Below, one piece after another: positions 52,011-64,000 of a DNA stretch of 64,000 nt (position 1 is the stretch's first letter; every line of letters starts with the position of its first letter). A program made the position numbers and the translations under genes. The stretch is taken from assembly GCF_014805625.2 (NCBI RefSeq), contig NW_023998414.1, positions 22,718,154 to 22,782,153 of the forward strand. The letters are read 5' to 3'. The DNA is from Glossina fuscipes (Eukaryota > Arthropoda > Insecta > Diptera > Glossinidae). The notes beneath the pieces were generated by a model. It searched no databases, had not been told where the DNA came from, and saw only the letters and a program-made list of their open reading frames with translations.

Positions 52011-53798
52011 ACATATTTAGCGTGAACAAGAGAGCGTGGCCATCGTTATAGTTTCGAAGCGATGCTTACGAATACCTGTTACGCTTGATTAATGCCTCAA
52101 TGGACAATTGAACAAATTAGATAACATATAACCGCATACATGCATAAGCATAATGACTGCAAACAAAAATAGGGAATAACGCCCTATCTTGCGGACGTTG
52201 GAAAAACGTATTAAAGAGAAGTAGCAGAAAAAAAAAAAAAAGAAAAAACAGAGAGAGAGAAAAAAAAAAAAAAACATAGCATTCTGCAGTACTAAGTGAC
52301 TGTTGAATTGATTGAAAGCTACTAAATGGATTTAATGAAGAGAGGTTTTCAGTTTCTTATGCCCATTGCCACATAATAAAAATTTACCGATTTTTCAATA
52401 TTGCTTTTATAGCAACCACTTATCAATAAATTATATATGAATAGAAAGAATAAAAAGGCGGTAGATCAGGAATTTTAAGAAAAGCAACTCAAATGCGATT
52501 CATGTTGGCGTTAAGTAAGCCCTACCCACAAATTTGGCCAAATACGTGTCTCGTGGAGATTATAGGGACTTGAAAACACGAAAAGATTTCAATGGGTTTG
52601 CCTTACGTAGTCACTAATATGATTTCCTTTACCTTTCACACCCTTTTTTATACTCAACACATGAGCTTTTAACGAGTGACGGGTAAGAGAAAACACTTCG
52701 ATGCAAGCCTCATGCACTTTTTCTTTCGTTACAACTTCAAACTAATTACTCTTTAATTATGATTAAAACCTATGTGATAATGTGTCACACCTTTGTTAGG
52801 GTTTAAATCATTTTTTCTCGTTTTCTTTTTTCCTTTTTTCCTGCTTCTTTTTTTTTGTTTTTTTTTTTTGTTTTTTTTTTTTTTGCCAACTTTATGTGTT
52901 GTGTAATGTAGAAAACATTTACGGAGAGACTTAAGGAAGTTCATAGCAAAATCCAAATTCCAAATTTTATGCTTTATCAGCATTGATCTCCTCAGGCTCT
53001 TCGTGCGGGCAAGTAATAAGAAAGACTTCCGTATCATACTTCCCGATATATTAACAAAGCATTTCTCCTTTCTCATCATGCATTAAAAAGCACCGTCCCA
53101 ACGATACAATATAGCGATGTGAAAGCGTATAATAGCTTAAGAGTGCTTGTTGTATGAATGAGATTGAGAAAGAGATTTTATAAATTTTTTTTTTTTGCTT
53201 TGTGCAAAGGATCAAATAATTCTGACTTGTAGGAACTGACTTGTTGCGCATTCTTGATGTGCGGGACTATGGGAACCGATGGTATGCTATTTTTGTTTGC
53301 AAAACACAAAAATAAACCGCGTCGCGCATATTGTTACATGTGTATGCATAATTATGGCTAGGGTCATACTTGTGATGGGTGCTTCTGTTATAATTTGTTT
53401 CAAAAGTTGTTCTTCTCAATGTTTTGTCATTACAAGAGTAATGGTAAAAATTGTTTAATAATTCATTTCGTTCAAAAAAATTCTTTTCTCATTCTTTTTA
53501 TGCTACAAGTAGAGATAAAAAAATTTACTGCATTTATTGCCTGACAGTTAAGGCATTTCGCTATTTATCGTGATGGAGCATAATTATAAACGAATTTTTC
53601 GACTTTAATATGAAACGATTGCCATAGAGATGTGACGTTCAAATAAATAGCTAATTAGTAAGTTCGGAAGCTTTAGCGTGCTTAGCCATAGGTTGCCAAC
53701 TATTAATGTTATGACCGCAACGTCGTTCATTAAGTCTTGAGTGTGACGCAAATATGGCAACACCGTTGACAAACTCGCATAGTATAGTAGTTAGCGTG

Positions 53799-53870
53799 AA
53801 CCTTCAAACGATTCGGGTCACAAATTCTAACCCATTAGCTTACAAGTTGCAGTTGTTTTAGTCACGTTAC
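53799..53870 (+). repeat. Dispersed repeat, shared with 18230-18310
   Basis: AACCTTCAAACGATTCGGG onward through ATTCTAACC, ATTAGCTTACAAGTTGCAGT and GTTTTAGTCACG matches the 18.2 kb segment. It directly abuts the minus-strand mariner relic. Confidence 0.45.
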
Positions 53871-54110
53871 TTCTTTTTTGATCGTCTTGGCCGGTTGCTG
53901 GCCGCTCGGCTGACTGCCGCTTCGACTCTGCAGACACACTCCATTGTCACATATCGCACATGAAAAAAATCCGCTTTATATTTCGGTATTTAAACAGAGC
54001 TTTGCCGTTCACAGGTGTTCAGGCAAAATAGCAAATCCACTCACTACCTTCTCATGTATTTAAGGTGTCAGCTGTCACACGCATTTCACGTTCAGCATCA
54101 TCGGTATTCA
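53871..54110 (-). pseudogene. Decayed mariner-like transposase fragment
   Basis: Minus-strand frames give VTADTLNT, then MCDM, then ESKRQSAERPATG. These match the mariner order IADTLKIS, VTMDETW, ESNRQSAEWTATG. At the DNA level the GCAGTCAGCCGAG block is shared with the relic at 18.7 kb, so both probably derive from one family. Stops and shifts are frequent. Confidence 0.55.
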
Positions 54111-57100
54111 TATGATTTGATGTTTGAAATTAGAACGCAGCTACTAATTCTCTCTTTCGACAGACAAGAGTCGCCGTAACATCTATCAAGGTTAGGCTGA
54201 TTGTGAGCGATAGGCTTTCGTAACAAAAAACTTTGTTTAATCAATGCACGAAATTTACTGTTGAGACCTTTCGACAGATTCTTTCTTTAATTAATCTTTA
54301 AGTAATCATGCTATGCCAGGCACCCTAATAATATGATCAACTATGGATTAATTAATATCATTATGAATGTAATTAACTAGACATGGAATTTATCGAGCCT
54401 GAGATGGAAACTAATGACAGACTATGCCTATGTGCCTATGACGAAATTTGCTAACTTTCAAAATCCGGTATAAGTTCTTTGCAAAAAACATTAGGGGCAA
54501 GGTATTGCAACTCGATTATTACAAGAAGGCGAAAACAAGTTACACCAACGGCAGCGTCTACACTTATCGAGCATTAGCGCTGCTTATGTCGAACTAATAT
54601 ATATTATTATAGTTATTGTTACATAATACGATATAATTCTATGTAGAATTGTTTGCAGAATTTATAAATGGCGCCAAGTTCAATGAAACCGTTCGGCGAG
54701 CAACAAACAAAAAACATAATTTATTTCGGATTTATGAGGAAAGGAAAAAAGGAAATCTATGGAAGATATTTGAAAGAAATCTAGAACAAGGCCAAGAAAA
54801 GATTGCCTTATTAAGAAAAATATAAAAAAATGTTTCCATCGAACAATAAATATTTACATTGGCGATTTATTCAGTGAATTTAACTTTTTTTTTTCTTTCT
54901 TTATAGGAACAAAACACCATTTTTTTACATTACTTTTCCTTATCCTTGTTTCACAATTAAAGAAAATGAAGCTCAGTATGAAAAATTAATTCTATATAAA
55001 TATGTAGATAGTTTTTCACGGCGTTTCTGTTAGGGCGTAACAGAAACACCAATACATAGGAAAAAAGGTTTGGGGAAGAAGCATTAACAATTTTTATTTA
55101 TTTTTATTTAAAAAATTCTTTTCATATTTTTTTTTTTTTTATATAAAACCAATTTTATTGTAGTGTATGGAGGCCACTATCATCTACGTTCTTTTATCAT
55201 TTTTCTGGAGGCTGAGCACTCGCCTTGGTGTGGAAATTTATTGGTTTATAGGCGATAAGTTTTGCGCCGTCCTCTTTAGAAGTCAATTTAGACGGTCAAT
55301 TCAGAGAGCGATATCAATTGGGTAAAGTCCGGCAGATGCCTCAAAACATTCCAACGAAGTTCGCTCAATATTTGCCGAACAAGTAAAGATTGTCGCGTTG
55401 GAAGGCCTGCACCTCTTGATCGATTAAATAATATCACATGGTAAGTGTACATTATATGGTGGTAGAAAGCACACTACATGTGTGCATTGAACCTTATCCG
55501 AGCAATGTTCGTTCATCTTTCGTGGTTTTTGTTTTGAATGGACTTTCCACTCAATTAAATCTCGTTTTATTCGCTTAAAATAAATCAATTTAATTATTTT
55601 GTTAAATTTGGCCGTTAAGGAAGAATTTGTTTTTTTTTTTTTTTTTTCTTCTTCTTTTAACTTTCGATATAAACTGCTTTCCTAAACATTTTCATTTAAG
55701 CGATTTTGGAAATTATTATTCAATTTCATATAAATATTTACATGGATTTGTTTTGTAATCGGGGTAACGGGATTATTAGGAGAGAATATATATTATTATA
55801 ATGTACATTAAGACATGTTAGGATATCTGTTGCTTATAGATGAAGAGAAAAAAAAAAAAAAAAGAAATTATAATAATAATAATATAAAGTGCTTTATTTT
55901 TTTCTTCATTTTCCATTTAACGGTTTCAACAAGTTTCTGTGCACTTAGATAAGTTTTCCGGCTCGGTTAGGAAAATTGAAAAGAAAAATAAGAAAAGGAA
56001 AATAAGAAAAGGAAAATTATGCTTCTCTTCTTAATTATTATGTTCCGTTTTGCTTTTATGCCTTACTTTTCTATACATTTATTATAGCATTTTGCAAGTA
56101 TGTTATTTTTCTTATTGATTATTACACATGATACTCTGCCGTTAAGTATTTCTTCAGTCCATTAACAGGTTGCGTGTTAAACAAACTCTAATGTATGGTT
56201 GTGTACTTATTTAAATAATTTAACTCTTTACTCTGCTAACACCATCGAAGTATTTATTAACATGAAAACGTAATCATGTAATCAATTATGTAATTGATAT
56301 ATGGCTTTTAATATTAATAAATACACAAATCTTTCTCTGCCATACTATTTCATGTATAATTACTTTTAATTAATAATAATCGATTTTGTTAATAGCATCA
56401 GTATGAACAATAGATAGTTCATCGTGTTTGAAGATAATTTCGCTTAAAGCATTCGAATAATTTGAAATAAAAATGTTTGAAAAATATTTTGTTCAAAATG
56501 TTGCCAAGTGCTGCACAGTCAACGTTAGGATCGCGAAAGGTTATCCAAACATTTCCTAGCTTTCAAGACTTGGAGTAACTGCATAACCCTAAAAAAAAAG
56601 GGAAATATCCACACAGCTGTTTCAAAAGCAGAGGATGACTTATACGATGGTGGAAAGGGCAGATCGCTTACAATCCAAACGACGTAGCAAAGGTTGAGAG
56701 AATTGAAGCGGTCCAAGGTATAGCTATTGTATAATACTTCAATCTATTACAGAGCTTCCGGACCATGTCCAACTGTTTTGCTTAAGAGTCGTACAAATTT
56801 GACAAGAAATAGTAATGTGTTGTAACTGAAAAAATGGGAAAAAGTCGTAAAACAAAAATGTTGCCATATTTTATAATGAGTTCTTGTTTACTACAAACAA
56901 ACATATTCTTAATTGTGATCTCCAAACGTTGAAGACTTTTGACCAAATTACTTACTTTCATTAAATTAAGGTTCATGGTTTGTATATACAGATGTATATG
57001 TGTATTATTTTTATAACTGTATGTGCATATATATATATATGTACTCATGTTATGTGAATGAATATATATATATAATCTGAAGTTCAAAACTGGTTTCAAT

Positions 57101-58350
57101 CATTTCAGTGAAATTTACAGAAGAAATCAAAAACGCACCAAGATTTTCTGCAAGTTTTTAGATGCAATACAGGTTTCAAACCAGATATTGAAACATAAAT
57201 CAAGGTCAACAGTCGGAATATAAATTGAATTGATTCTAAATAAATGCAAAAAAAAAAAAAAAAAAAAAATTACATACGCATGCGCAACGAGTTTTCATAT
57301 ATACACACACATATATATAATACATATTCAATAAATGCATGTCGAACATATTCGTATATCTTTGCATTAAAGAAAAAAAGGACAAACACGTTAAAATTGA
57401 TTGTATTCAAAAATGAAAGCAAAATATCAAGAGGCAGAGCCTCAGCTTATAACTGGTGCTGTCAGAGTTTCGATTAAAACGTTACTCATATAGTTTTAGT
57501 TACTTAGTGGTTTAGATATTCATCTCCTTCAATACATCTTACTTTGCCAAAGAAGAGAGTATAGAGTCTAATCACACATCATACAATACTCATAACGATT
57601 GTGTAACTTTCTCTAACGAATAGAAGAGCACCTCACTTGTCATATGACATGTGGTTACTACAAAAAAATTTGTCACTCATCTTTATTAGGCCGAAGAAAG
57701 GTCATATTTTTCTAAGCCATCTACTTATGTGTTGGTGATCACATAAAGTGATATATTTTACGGCCCAATGCCATAAAACACGTTATTGCTTTAAGGGAAG
57801 AGGTTTTTTTTTTTTATTATCTGGATCGATGATGCTTTGAACCCATTAGAATATGTGAAAAAAAAAATTTATCAACTGAAAAAAAATGGTTAGATTGAAA
57901 TTTCAGAGCTTTATCCAAGTGCTCAAAAAACAAGTGATGGCGTAAAATGAATAGCTACTGCGAGAAGATAGCCTAATATTTTGCCGGTTGATATCTTATT
58001 TCTCTAATACGTTCACAAATGTGTTTAGGAAGTGTTTTTCTTCATTGGAAAGCATTTGCAACTTCATCGAAACGATTGTTAAAGGGATATGATCTCGACA
58101 GCGATACGGCGCCATTCAGTGCTTCCGCCAAGAAATTAAAGGTTTGACAAGAACTTTCTAATGTCGATTAGGAATTTGGCTAATGAATTATAAAATTTTT
58201 TTTTTTTTTTTTGGTTTTATCTGTCATTTCGCCACACGCAAAATGTGAAACATCCGATGTTGCATTTTTGACAGATACACTAAATAAGATATTTTCGAGC
58301 ATCAATCCCGTTGATGAGTATAGACATAGGGCATGCACATATCAAAACTT
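54111..58350. other. AT-rich intergenic sequence
   Basis: T and A runs near 55127, 55630, 55850 and 57250 and short TA tracts near 57030 and 57062. One notable hairpin lies at 55020-55050. No gene is recognised. Confidence 0.5.
55020..55050 (-). other. 13-bp stem-loop
   Basis: GGCGTTTCTGTTA and TAACAGAAACACC face each other around a 5-base loop. The single mismatch becomes a G-U pair if the minus strand is transcribed, giving a fully paired RNA stem. Function is unknown. Confidence 0.45.
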
Positions 58351-58812
58351 TTAATGCGTAGAAAGATTTTGCAGATCGCCACGCGTCACGGACTTCGTTA
58401 ATGATGTCCTCTTCTTCTGCAAGAATGTAGGATCTTTTCGCCAAAGTTTATTTAAACATTTTTTTATTAATAAAAGACTAGTGCGCTTACTGCTGGCATC
58501 TGGATGACGCATGTTGGTTTTCCGCACCAATAATTGTGGGTTTTGCAGGCGACATGGGCTACTGCCGTAACAACAAAGCGCGTGGAAGAGGTGGCTGAGC
58601 GAAGCGGACCTAGAAGAAGAAATGCTCATAACGGCCTGAAAAGTGGTGCAAGTCCGTAAAATACGCGTCGGGGAGCATATCATACATTGAAACCGCGCAC
58701 TCAAATATCTACGGATCGTGACAGTCGATCGATACAACTTTAAACATTAAACAGAGTACGCGGCACGAAAAGCAGTAGGCATTCAGGTGGCACTACTAAG
58801 ACTTTTGCCAAA
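58351..58812. other. Less AT-rich block with a 128-codon minus-strand open frame
   Basis: 58351-58737 stays open on the minus strand and the composition is visibly more balanced than the surroundings. The translation is Ser/Arg-rich with no recognised domain. It may be a remnant of the mobile element whose helix-turn-helix-like relic lies just beyond. It is not called as a gene. Confidence 0.3.
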
Positions 58813-58830
58813 TTGCGGACAGCCAAAACC

Positions 58831-58965
58831 AGGCAGAAAGAAGATAATAGCCGCGGTGTTGGGCTCGGTCGTCATGTATCGCAAGTTGACGACAACATAA
58901 TAGGTGCTATGGCAATTGATGAGCGTCGTCAGGTGAACAATCAGTCCTCGGAATCCTTAAGAAAA
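58831..58965 (+). pseudogene. Possible mariner DNA-binding domain relic
   Basis: The plus-strand frame contains KEDNSRGVGLGRHVSQVDDN followed by a DERRQVNN segment. This resembles the mariner stretch with DDSRSGRP, a short spacer, D-E-N-I and a DRR motif before the second helix-turn-helix. The similarity is modest and there is no catalytic domain nearby. Confidence 0.3.
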
Positions 58966-58974
58966 GAAGAACGG

Positions 58975-58976
<2 letters not shown>

Positions 58977-59017
<41 letters not shown>
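58977..59017. repeat. (TA)n microsatellite
   Basis: Forty-one bases of alternating TA. Confidence 0.95.
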
Positions 59018-59019
<2 letters not shown>

Positions 59020-59627
59020 AACCAATATGCATTTTGTTTATTTAATTTATTCTCCCATACGTTCACATTTCAAAATTTACTAACGTCATCTTTTTTATTG
59101 GGATCAAGACTTTCTAGACAAGTTTTAACTTTGGCGTACCTGCGTGTGTTTATAGACGCAAAAACGAAAACAGAGTAAGAGTAAAAATTCCAAATCTGAA
59201 AATTTTTCGTAAAACTATTTCTCTGATCTATGAAACGCTTACATACTTCAGTCATTACTTGTGACCGTGAATCCATTTATAAAAGACGAAGCAGTAAAGA
59301 ATTTCAATACAATTTGAAAAAGGAAAATAGCGATAGCGGAAAAGAGACGCGCACACTTTAATCGGTTTGCTGTGAGTTGGTAAAATCAAACTTTAAAGAA
59401 ATGCAGAGATTTTTCTTTTATGCCTTCATACAAACTTACACTATCTATGTTCATGAAATTGTGTATAGGCGTGTGTATGCGTGCGCATAAACATGTATGT
59501 TCATAGAGCTGTTAATGTAAATATTTGAAGTTGACGCCCGTTGAGAAAACATGCACGAACATTTCATGAAGTATAGGAAGTTGGATACTGTTGCTACTGC
59601 TGATGTCTGCTAACCGCATCGCGGTAT

Positions 59628-59661
<34 letters not shown>

Positions 59662-60989
59662 ATGCTTTTCTTTCTGTGAAAGACATTTTAGCCTGGCCGT
59701 AGAGACACCAATGAAATGCAAAATGCATAAGTGAAAAAAAAACTACGCTGGCTATTTAGATAATCAGACGATATAAGATTTGTGCATATCGGGCCGAGGA
59801 ATTTCAAATAAGTTGGAATACTTTAAGAGTCTTCAAAATTCAAAGTTTGACATTTGAAATCCTAAGTAGGTATCATTTAAAGCTACAGTTATGATCACCG
59901 CAAACACAAATCAAAAGAAAACATTGTTGCTATATTCCCGGGCGCCATTGTAACATTAATGAGCCTTGCAGGATGATCTTATCTATGAATTATTCGAGAT
60001 GACCGAAATCATTTTTAAAACTTTTGAGAAGATATAATGAGAGAAACCATTAACATCATAGTAATTACGAGATGCTCTCATCGATAAAAAGATCTACGAT
60101 CGATCAACTACTGATAGACCGTTGACTATTGGTAATGTAATCCAGTCAAACTGCGAACGGAGGAAGCTACCCAAACAGTAGGGCATAGGAGAAGTATTGA
60201 CAAGCTCTACAGCATTGCACGTAGCGCCGATGTAGGCGAATAATTGCCGTGACTATCTGTTGGATCGGGGCTAGTGCAAATCTACGAAGTTGAGAATCTT
60301 AGGAACCGACAAAGACAAGGGTTTGTATATACAATTCCTTTAAAATATCTTATATTAAAATACGGTAATAACAAGAGATTATAGGAGACATCTTGAGCGT
60401 TTACTCTTGCATTGCAAAAGCAAGGGCTGTTGATAGCTATTGAAAATTTTGAGACAGGTTACGCAACTTTCACAAATTTTCGAAAACGAAATTGGTATAA
60501 GCAAAATTTCCTCTATCATGTCAAGTCAGTCAAATTACTCAACATTGATTGATGCTCGCAACTCTTTTATGGAATTTTACTTTTACTTTATATCTGATCG
60601 TACAATTATATTCTCTACACATAGCAACGTATATGACAAAATTATTTTGCTTATCTCTCTTTATTAATGCTCGTGACGATGTCTGATTAAGATTGAAAAG
60701 ATAATGTTTTTGTTGTAGTTTTTACCATTTCTATAACGAAAATGGTTTATTGCTATTTTATTATTGTTATTTCTGCATTGTCTTCGCTTGCATTGTACCA
60801 TTAGATATGTAAGTAACACTTGTTTAAATAGTTTATCATGTCAGACAATGAAATATATGTAGCACTTGATGTCGTAATGGAAAATTAATTTTGTGTTTTA
60901 TGGTATTTTGCATTTTTGTTGTTTCTGATTTGTGTTTTATTTCTTTTCGCTTTTCATTGATGAATTTCACTTGAGCATATAAATTTATG

Positions 60990-60990
<1 letters not shown>
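59018..60990. other. Intergenic sequence, nothing recognised
   Basis: Includes a 28-base T run at 59630-59657. No coding or transposon signal. Confidence 0.5.

Positions 60991-60998
<8 letters not shown>

Positions 60999-61028
<30 letters not shown>
60999..61028. repeat. (AT)n microsatellite
   Basis: Thirty bases of AT preceded by a short CA tract, just upstream of the reverse-transcriptase relic. Confidence 0.95.
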
Positions 61029-61031
<3 letters not shown>

Positions 61032-61074
61032 AATATATATATAATCCCCACAAACCCATACACAAGCGAGCATA

Positions 61075-62112
61075 CAGAGAGTGCATTCAACACAACAGAC
61101 TGGGGATGCATTGCAGGTGCACTTACGAGAATGGAAACCCCCGACATACATGATGAGCTACTTTTCAAGTCGCTGACTCGCGTATGATGGCGATAATGGT
61201 TCCGAGTTCCATAATATAACAGTAGACGTGCCGCAGGAATCGGTTCTCTGCACCCTCCTATGGAACATCATGCACAACGACGTGCTTAAGTTGCCAGTTT
61301 CCATTGATGTCACAACAGTTGTTTCTGCCGGCAATGGCAATATCGTCGTCGTTGCTACGCACATTAATCAAGTAGATATTATGGCAAACGACGCAATGGC
61401 ACGAGTGAAAGCGTGGCTCAACACATAGGGTCTAGACTTGGCGGAACACGCAACGCACATGTTGCTAATAAGCAGCCGAAAAAAAGTTAAGAGTATGCGG
61501 GCAAGAATCGTCTTACGATTATATCTTACTCAGCACTGAAATACTTGGGAATTAAGATCAACAATCAACTAAGCTTCAGACAAAATCCAATCAGAATTGG
61601 CAAGGATGATACAAAAACACCAAAGGGGCTAGAGCTACCGTAAGGAAGCTGATATCCACTTGACTCGACGTATTGTCGGTGAAATCGATCTAGAAGAAAA
61701 TGGCAGCGATGTGCCTTCTTAGTCACATGATACTGGCTTGTAAGTGTCACGGAACGGTCCCGACAACTCGTCAGTATGCCCGGATTGTGGGGGCGCGATA
61801 AACGATCATGTAATGTTCATCTGTCCAAGGCTTAAGGCATTTAGACAACCTAGACGAGGCTCACACAAGATATGTAGCAAGATGACCGACAACCTGGAAG
61901 TTTGGGCCATAGTCGAGAATTTTGCGCCAAAGCTGCGTCATGAATTGTGCCGCTTAGAGAGGCAACGGGTGGAGAGCGAAGCAAGTGCAGATCAATATGA
62001 TAGTCCATTAAGGTTCCACCAATCTTGGAGTTCTAATTGCAATCCCGCGAAGCAATACTTAGCGGTCGGCCCGTGGCGGAGAGTGGTCGCAGTAGCGTGC
62101 GGGTTGAGGTAG
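61075..62112 (+). pseudogene. Decayed non-LTR retrotransposon reverse transcriptase (R1/Jockey-type)
   Basis: Blocks appear in order across three plus-strand frames. SAFNTTDWGCIAGALTRM is the NAFN-x-x-W region of the RT palm. VDVPQESVLCTLLWNIMHND is the GVPQGSVLGPLLWN block. VVSAGNGNIVVVA sits where the catalytic FADD box should be. KAWLNT, GLDLAEH and LLISSRKK follow. The C-terminal part has CPDCGGAINDHVMFICP, a C-x2-C-x6-H-x4-C zinc-binding pattern, and RHELCRLERQRVE. The catalytic aspartates are gone and there are several stops and frame shifts. The upstream endonuclease is missing, so this is a 5'-truncated dead copy. Confidence 0.82.
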
Positions 62113-63279
62113 TTTGTAGGACGTAGGCGCAAAGGATGGCGAATCACGCATGCTGCTCGCCTGGCACAGCAATATATTTCAAAAATTTCTACCTCCACCT
62201 CGCACAGCAAATAACAAAAACACACGCACACACAAATGAATATTTTTAAATTAATGACATTCCGAGAAAAACTTTTTCTACATGACTTGACCACAAAGGA
62301 ATAGAAAAAAAATTAAAACTTTTTATATTTAACATATTAAATCATATATAAGACTACGTACAGCTTGGTTTGGCTCTTCCTCCACTTGCTTTCAGAGAGG
62401 AGAACAAATTATTTGCGAGAAACAATTAGCTAACTTATCTTATGTGTTAGCAAGTAGACACGCTTGTAAGAGTAATAGCCGACCATCCTTAACGCTGGCT
62501 ATTTGCCACGCACGCAAACACCTTGACCTCGAATTAGTTTCAATTACTCTCCATTTTTTGTTTTATATAGGGATGTTCTCTACTCGTGTAACACGGAGAT
62601 GGCAAGACACAAATGACTTGGGAAGGAGCCCGTAGTCCGACTCAATAAAGCTGCGACCAAACTAACGTCTACCGCACTTGGTATTGGACTTGGACTTTCT
62701 AGCCCCGGTTCTTACCTAATCGGCTAATCCTACTATTCATGTGGAGTGTGCACTTGATAAATAAATACGAGCCATATATTTGTGATCTCTATGTGACGGA
62801 TGTTCGCATCACAATATATTTTCCGAATTGCTTGTGTTCGTCATCATTGTCAAACTAAGCAAATTCTTTATGCCGTAGGATTGTTATTACGAGAATATAC
62901 TTTGGGAATTGTTATCATGTGATTGAGAAAACCTACGTCATCCTTCTTTTTCTTTTTTTTTTTGGTTGAATAAAGCAAAAAAGTAAAAGTAAAATAAAAG
63001 CTTTTTAAAACGTGAAATTATTCGTTTATTTCTTTATACATTTGACGAGAACGTAGAATTTAGGCATTGCTTCCCAGCGTTGAGAGCAAATGTATACTGA
63101 ACTCACGTCTCCGAGAAAAGTTTGCAATTTATTGTTGTGTGATAAGTTGGGATATGATATGGAAACTATTTTCAAAAATGTTGCAAATTAAAAAATTGCT
63201 AATTAACAAAAGACATTTGATTCCAAGTCATTTCAAAACGCACGGATTATTACGTACTCGACTCGCGAAACAGAGAGAT

Positions 63280-63313
<34 letters not shown>

Positions 63314-63535
63314 AACGGAGACGTATTTCATGCAAAGAAATGAATCAACAATTTTCGAATCTTTCAGGAATTTCACAATTTCAGGATTTGTGATAATTCC
63401 GAGCGTTGCAATTTTTCACTCGAATTTCGATGCTTCGGCAGTGAGAAAACTAATTGTTCTCGAGAGTTGAAAAATCAAAAAATTCGGTTTTTTTTTTATG
63501 TTAAACTAGTATTATGATGTAGCATGGAAAATTAC
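62113..63535. other. Intergenic sequence with (GA)n microsatellite
   Basis: Contains (GA)n at 63283-63312. The first part may be the 3' untranslated tail of the retrotransposon relic. No gene is recognised. Confidence 0.5.
63283..63312. repeat. (GA)n microsatellite
   Basis: Thirty bases of GA, flanked by imperfect units. Confidence 0.95.
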
Positions 63536-63540
63536 ACCTT

Positions 63541-63995
63541 TTAGTTTTCGTTATATGAGAGGGGGTTCATAAGTTGCCCAAGTCGGTCGAAAGTTTTCAT
63601 ACCAGTTTCGTATGGCGAAATGCTACTACTTAGCCCCCATTGGCGAGAAATTTTGAAAATTGCTATTTTTTTTTTTCCATGTAACGAATTTTTACAGTAG
63701 GGTGTTATAAGGGTATGGGTCGAAAAAGTCGACAGATACGAACCATTTTCAATAGTGTTCGTCCCAGCGAAAAAGTACGCCGCTGTACCAAATTTCATCG
63801 AAATATCATAAAAATTACGAGTTGTAGCACATAACATAAATTTAAGTGGACAGACGGACAGACAAGCTTACATCAATTCAGATTATGATTCTGAATCGAT
63901 CGGTACAGTAAAAGGTGGTAAGCCCTTCTGCTTGTTACATATGTCCGCACTGACATAACATACGCCCTCCCACAAGTGGTGTAGGGTGTAATGAA
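63541..63995 (-). repeat. Dispersed repeat family 2, copy 4 (minus strand)
   Basis: Read on the minus strand it starts near TTACACCCTACACCACTTG, passes GATTCAGAATCATAATCTG, CTGTCCGTCTGTCC and GATGAAATTTGGTACAGCGG, then CTTTTTCGCTGGGACGAACA and CTATTGAAAATGG. It is the most complete copy of the family in the window and remains open for 98 codons by chance. Confidence 0.6.
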
Positions 63996-64000
63996 AATAA

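Larger units (their letters stand above)
47861..53798. other. Intergenic sequence with many simple repeats
   Basis: T and A runs near 48403-48432, 48459, 48838 and 49336, TA-rich tracts at 48615-48670 and 49573-49604, (ATATT)x8 at 51971-52010 and an A run near 52230. A 15-bp inverted repeat lies at 51145/51367. No gene is recognised. Confidence 0.5.

Noticed and set aside
63541..63837. 98-codon minus-strand frame
   Set aside because: It is the interior of a dispersed non-coding repeat whose other copies contain stops at the same places.

Overview
The window is nuclear DNA of an insect, most likely a higher (brachyceran) fly and possibly a tephritid-like one. The evidence is short 58-99 bp introns with fly-type splice sites, an AT-rich background full of homopolymer and (AT)n, (CA)n and (CATA)n tracts, decayed mariner transposases, a decayed non-LTR retrotransposon, and dispersed repeats of the kind common in higher Diptera. 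The species call is inference. There is no sign of prokaryotic organisation.

Only one protein-coding gene can be supported. It lies on the minus strand from 36016 down to 27131 and splits into eight coding exons whose splice phases all agree. The joined reading frame is 954 codons: a signal peptide, a four-cysteine ZP-N half-domain, a single membrane helix, and a very long proline/serine-rich cytoplasmic tail carrying three spaced copies of a W-D-V-x-I-R motif. No ZP-C half-domain was found before the membrane helix. The first intron is about 5.6 kb and the other six are 58-99 bp. A probable 5' UTR splice acceptor lies at 36215-36216, so transcription probably starts further upstream (higher coordinates) at an unlocated promoter. 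A poly(A) signal candidate lies at 26741-26746.

The rest is non-coding. Layout: 1-27 kb is intergenic DNA with a 29-bp inverted-repeat pair (1800-2619), copies of two dispersed repeat families (3.25, 10.4, 12.4, 13.7 and 22.3 kb), a tRNA-like sequence (16.0 kb) and a mariner relic (18.5 kb). 27-36 kb is the ZP-N gene. 36-64 kb is upstream intergenic or 5'-intron DNA with many microsatellites, more repeat copies (38.4, 41.5, 45.8 and 63.5 kb), mariner relics (47.2, 53.9 and possibly 58.8 kb) and an R1/Jockey-type reverse-transcriptase relic (61.1-62.1 kb).

Most other short open frames are chance frames in AT-rich DNA. I found no intact transposon, CRISPR array or operon. The most interesting object is the ZP-N-only membrane protein and its repeated tail motif; I cannot assign it a Drosophila gene name from the sequence alone.
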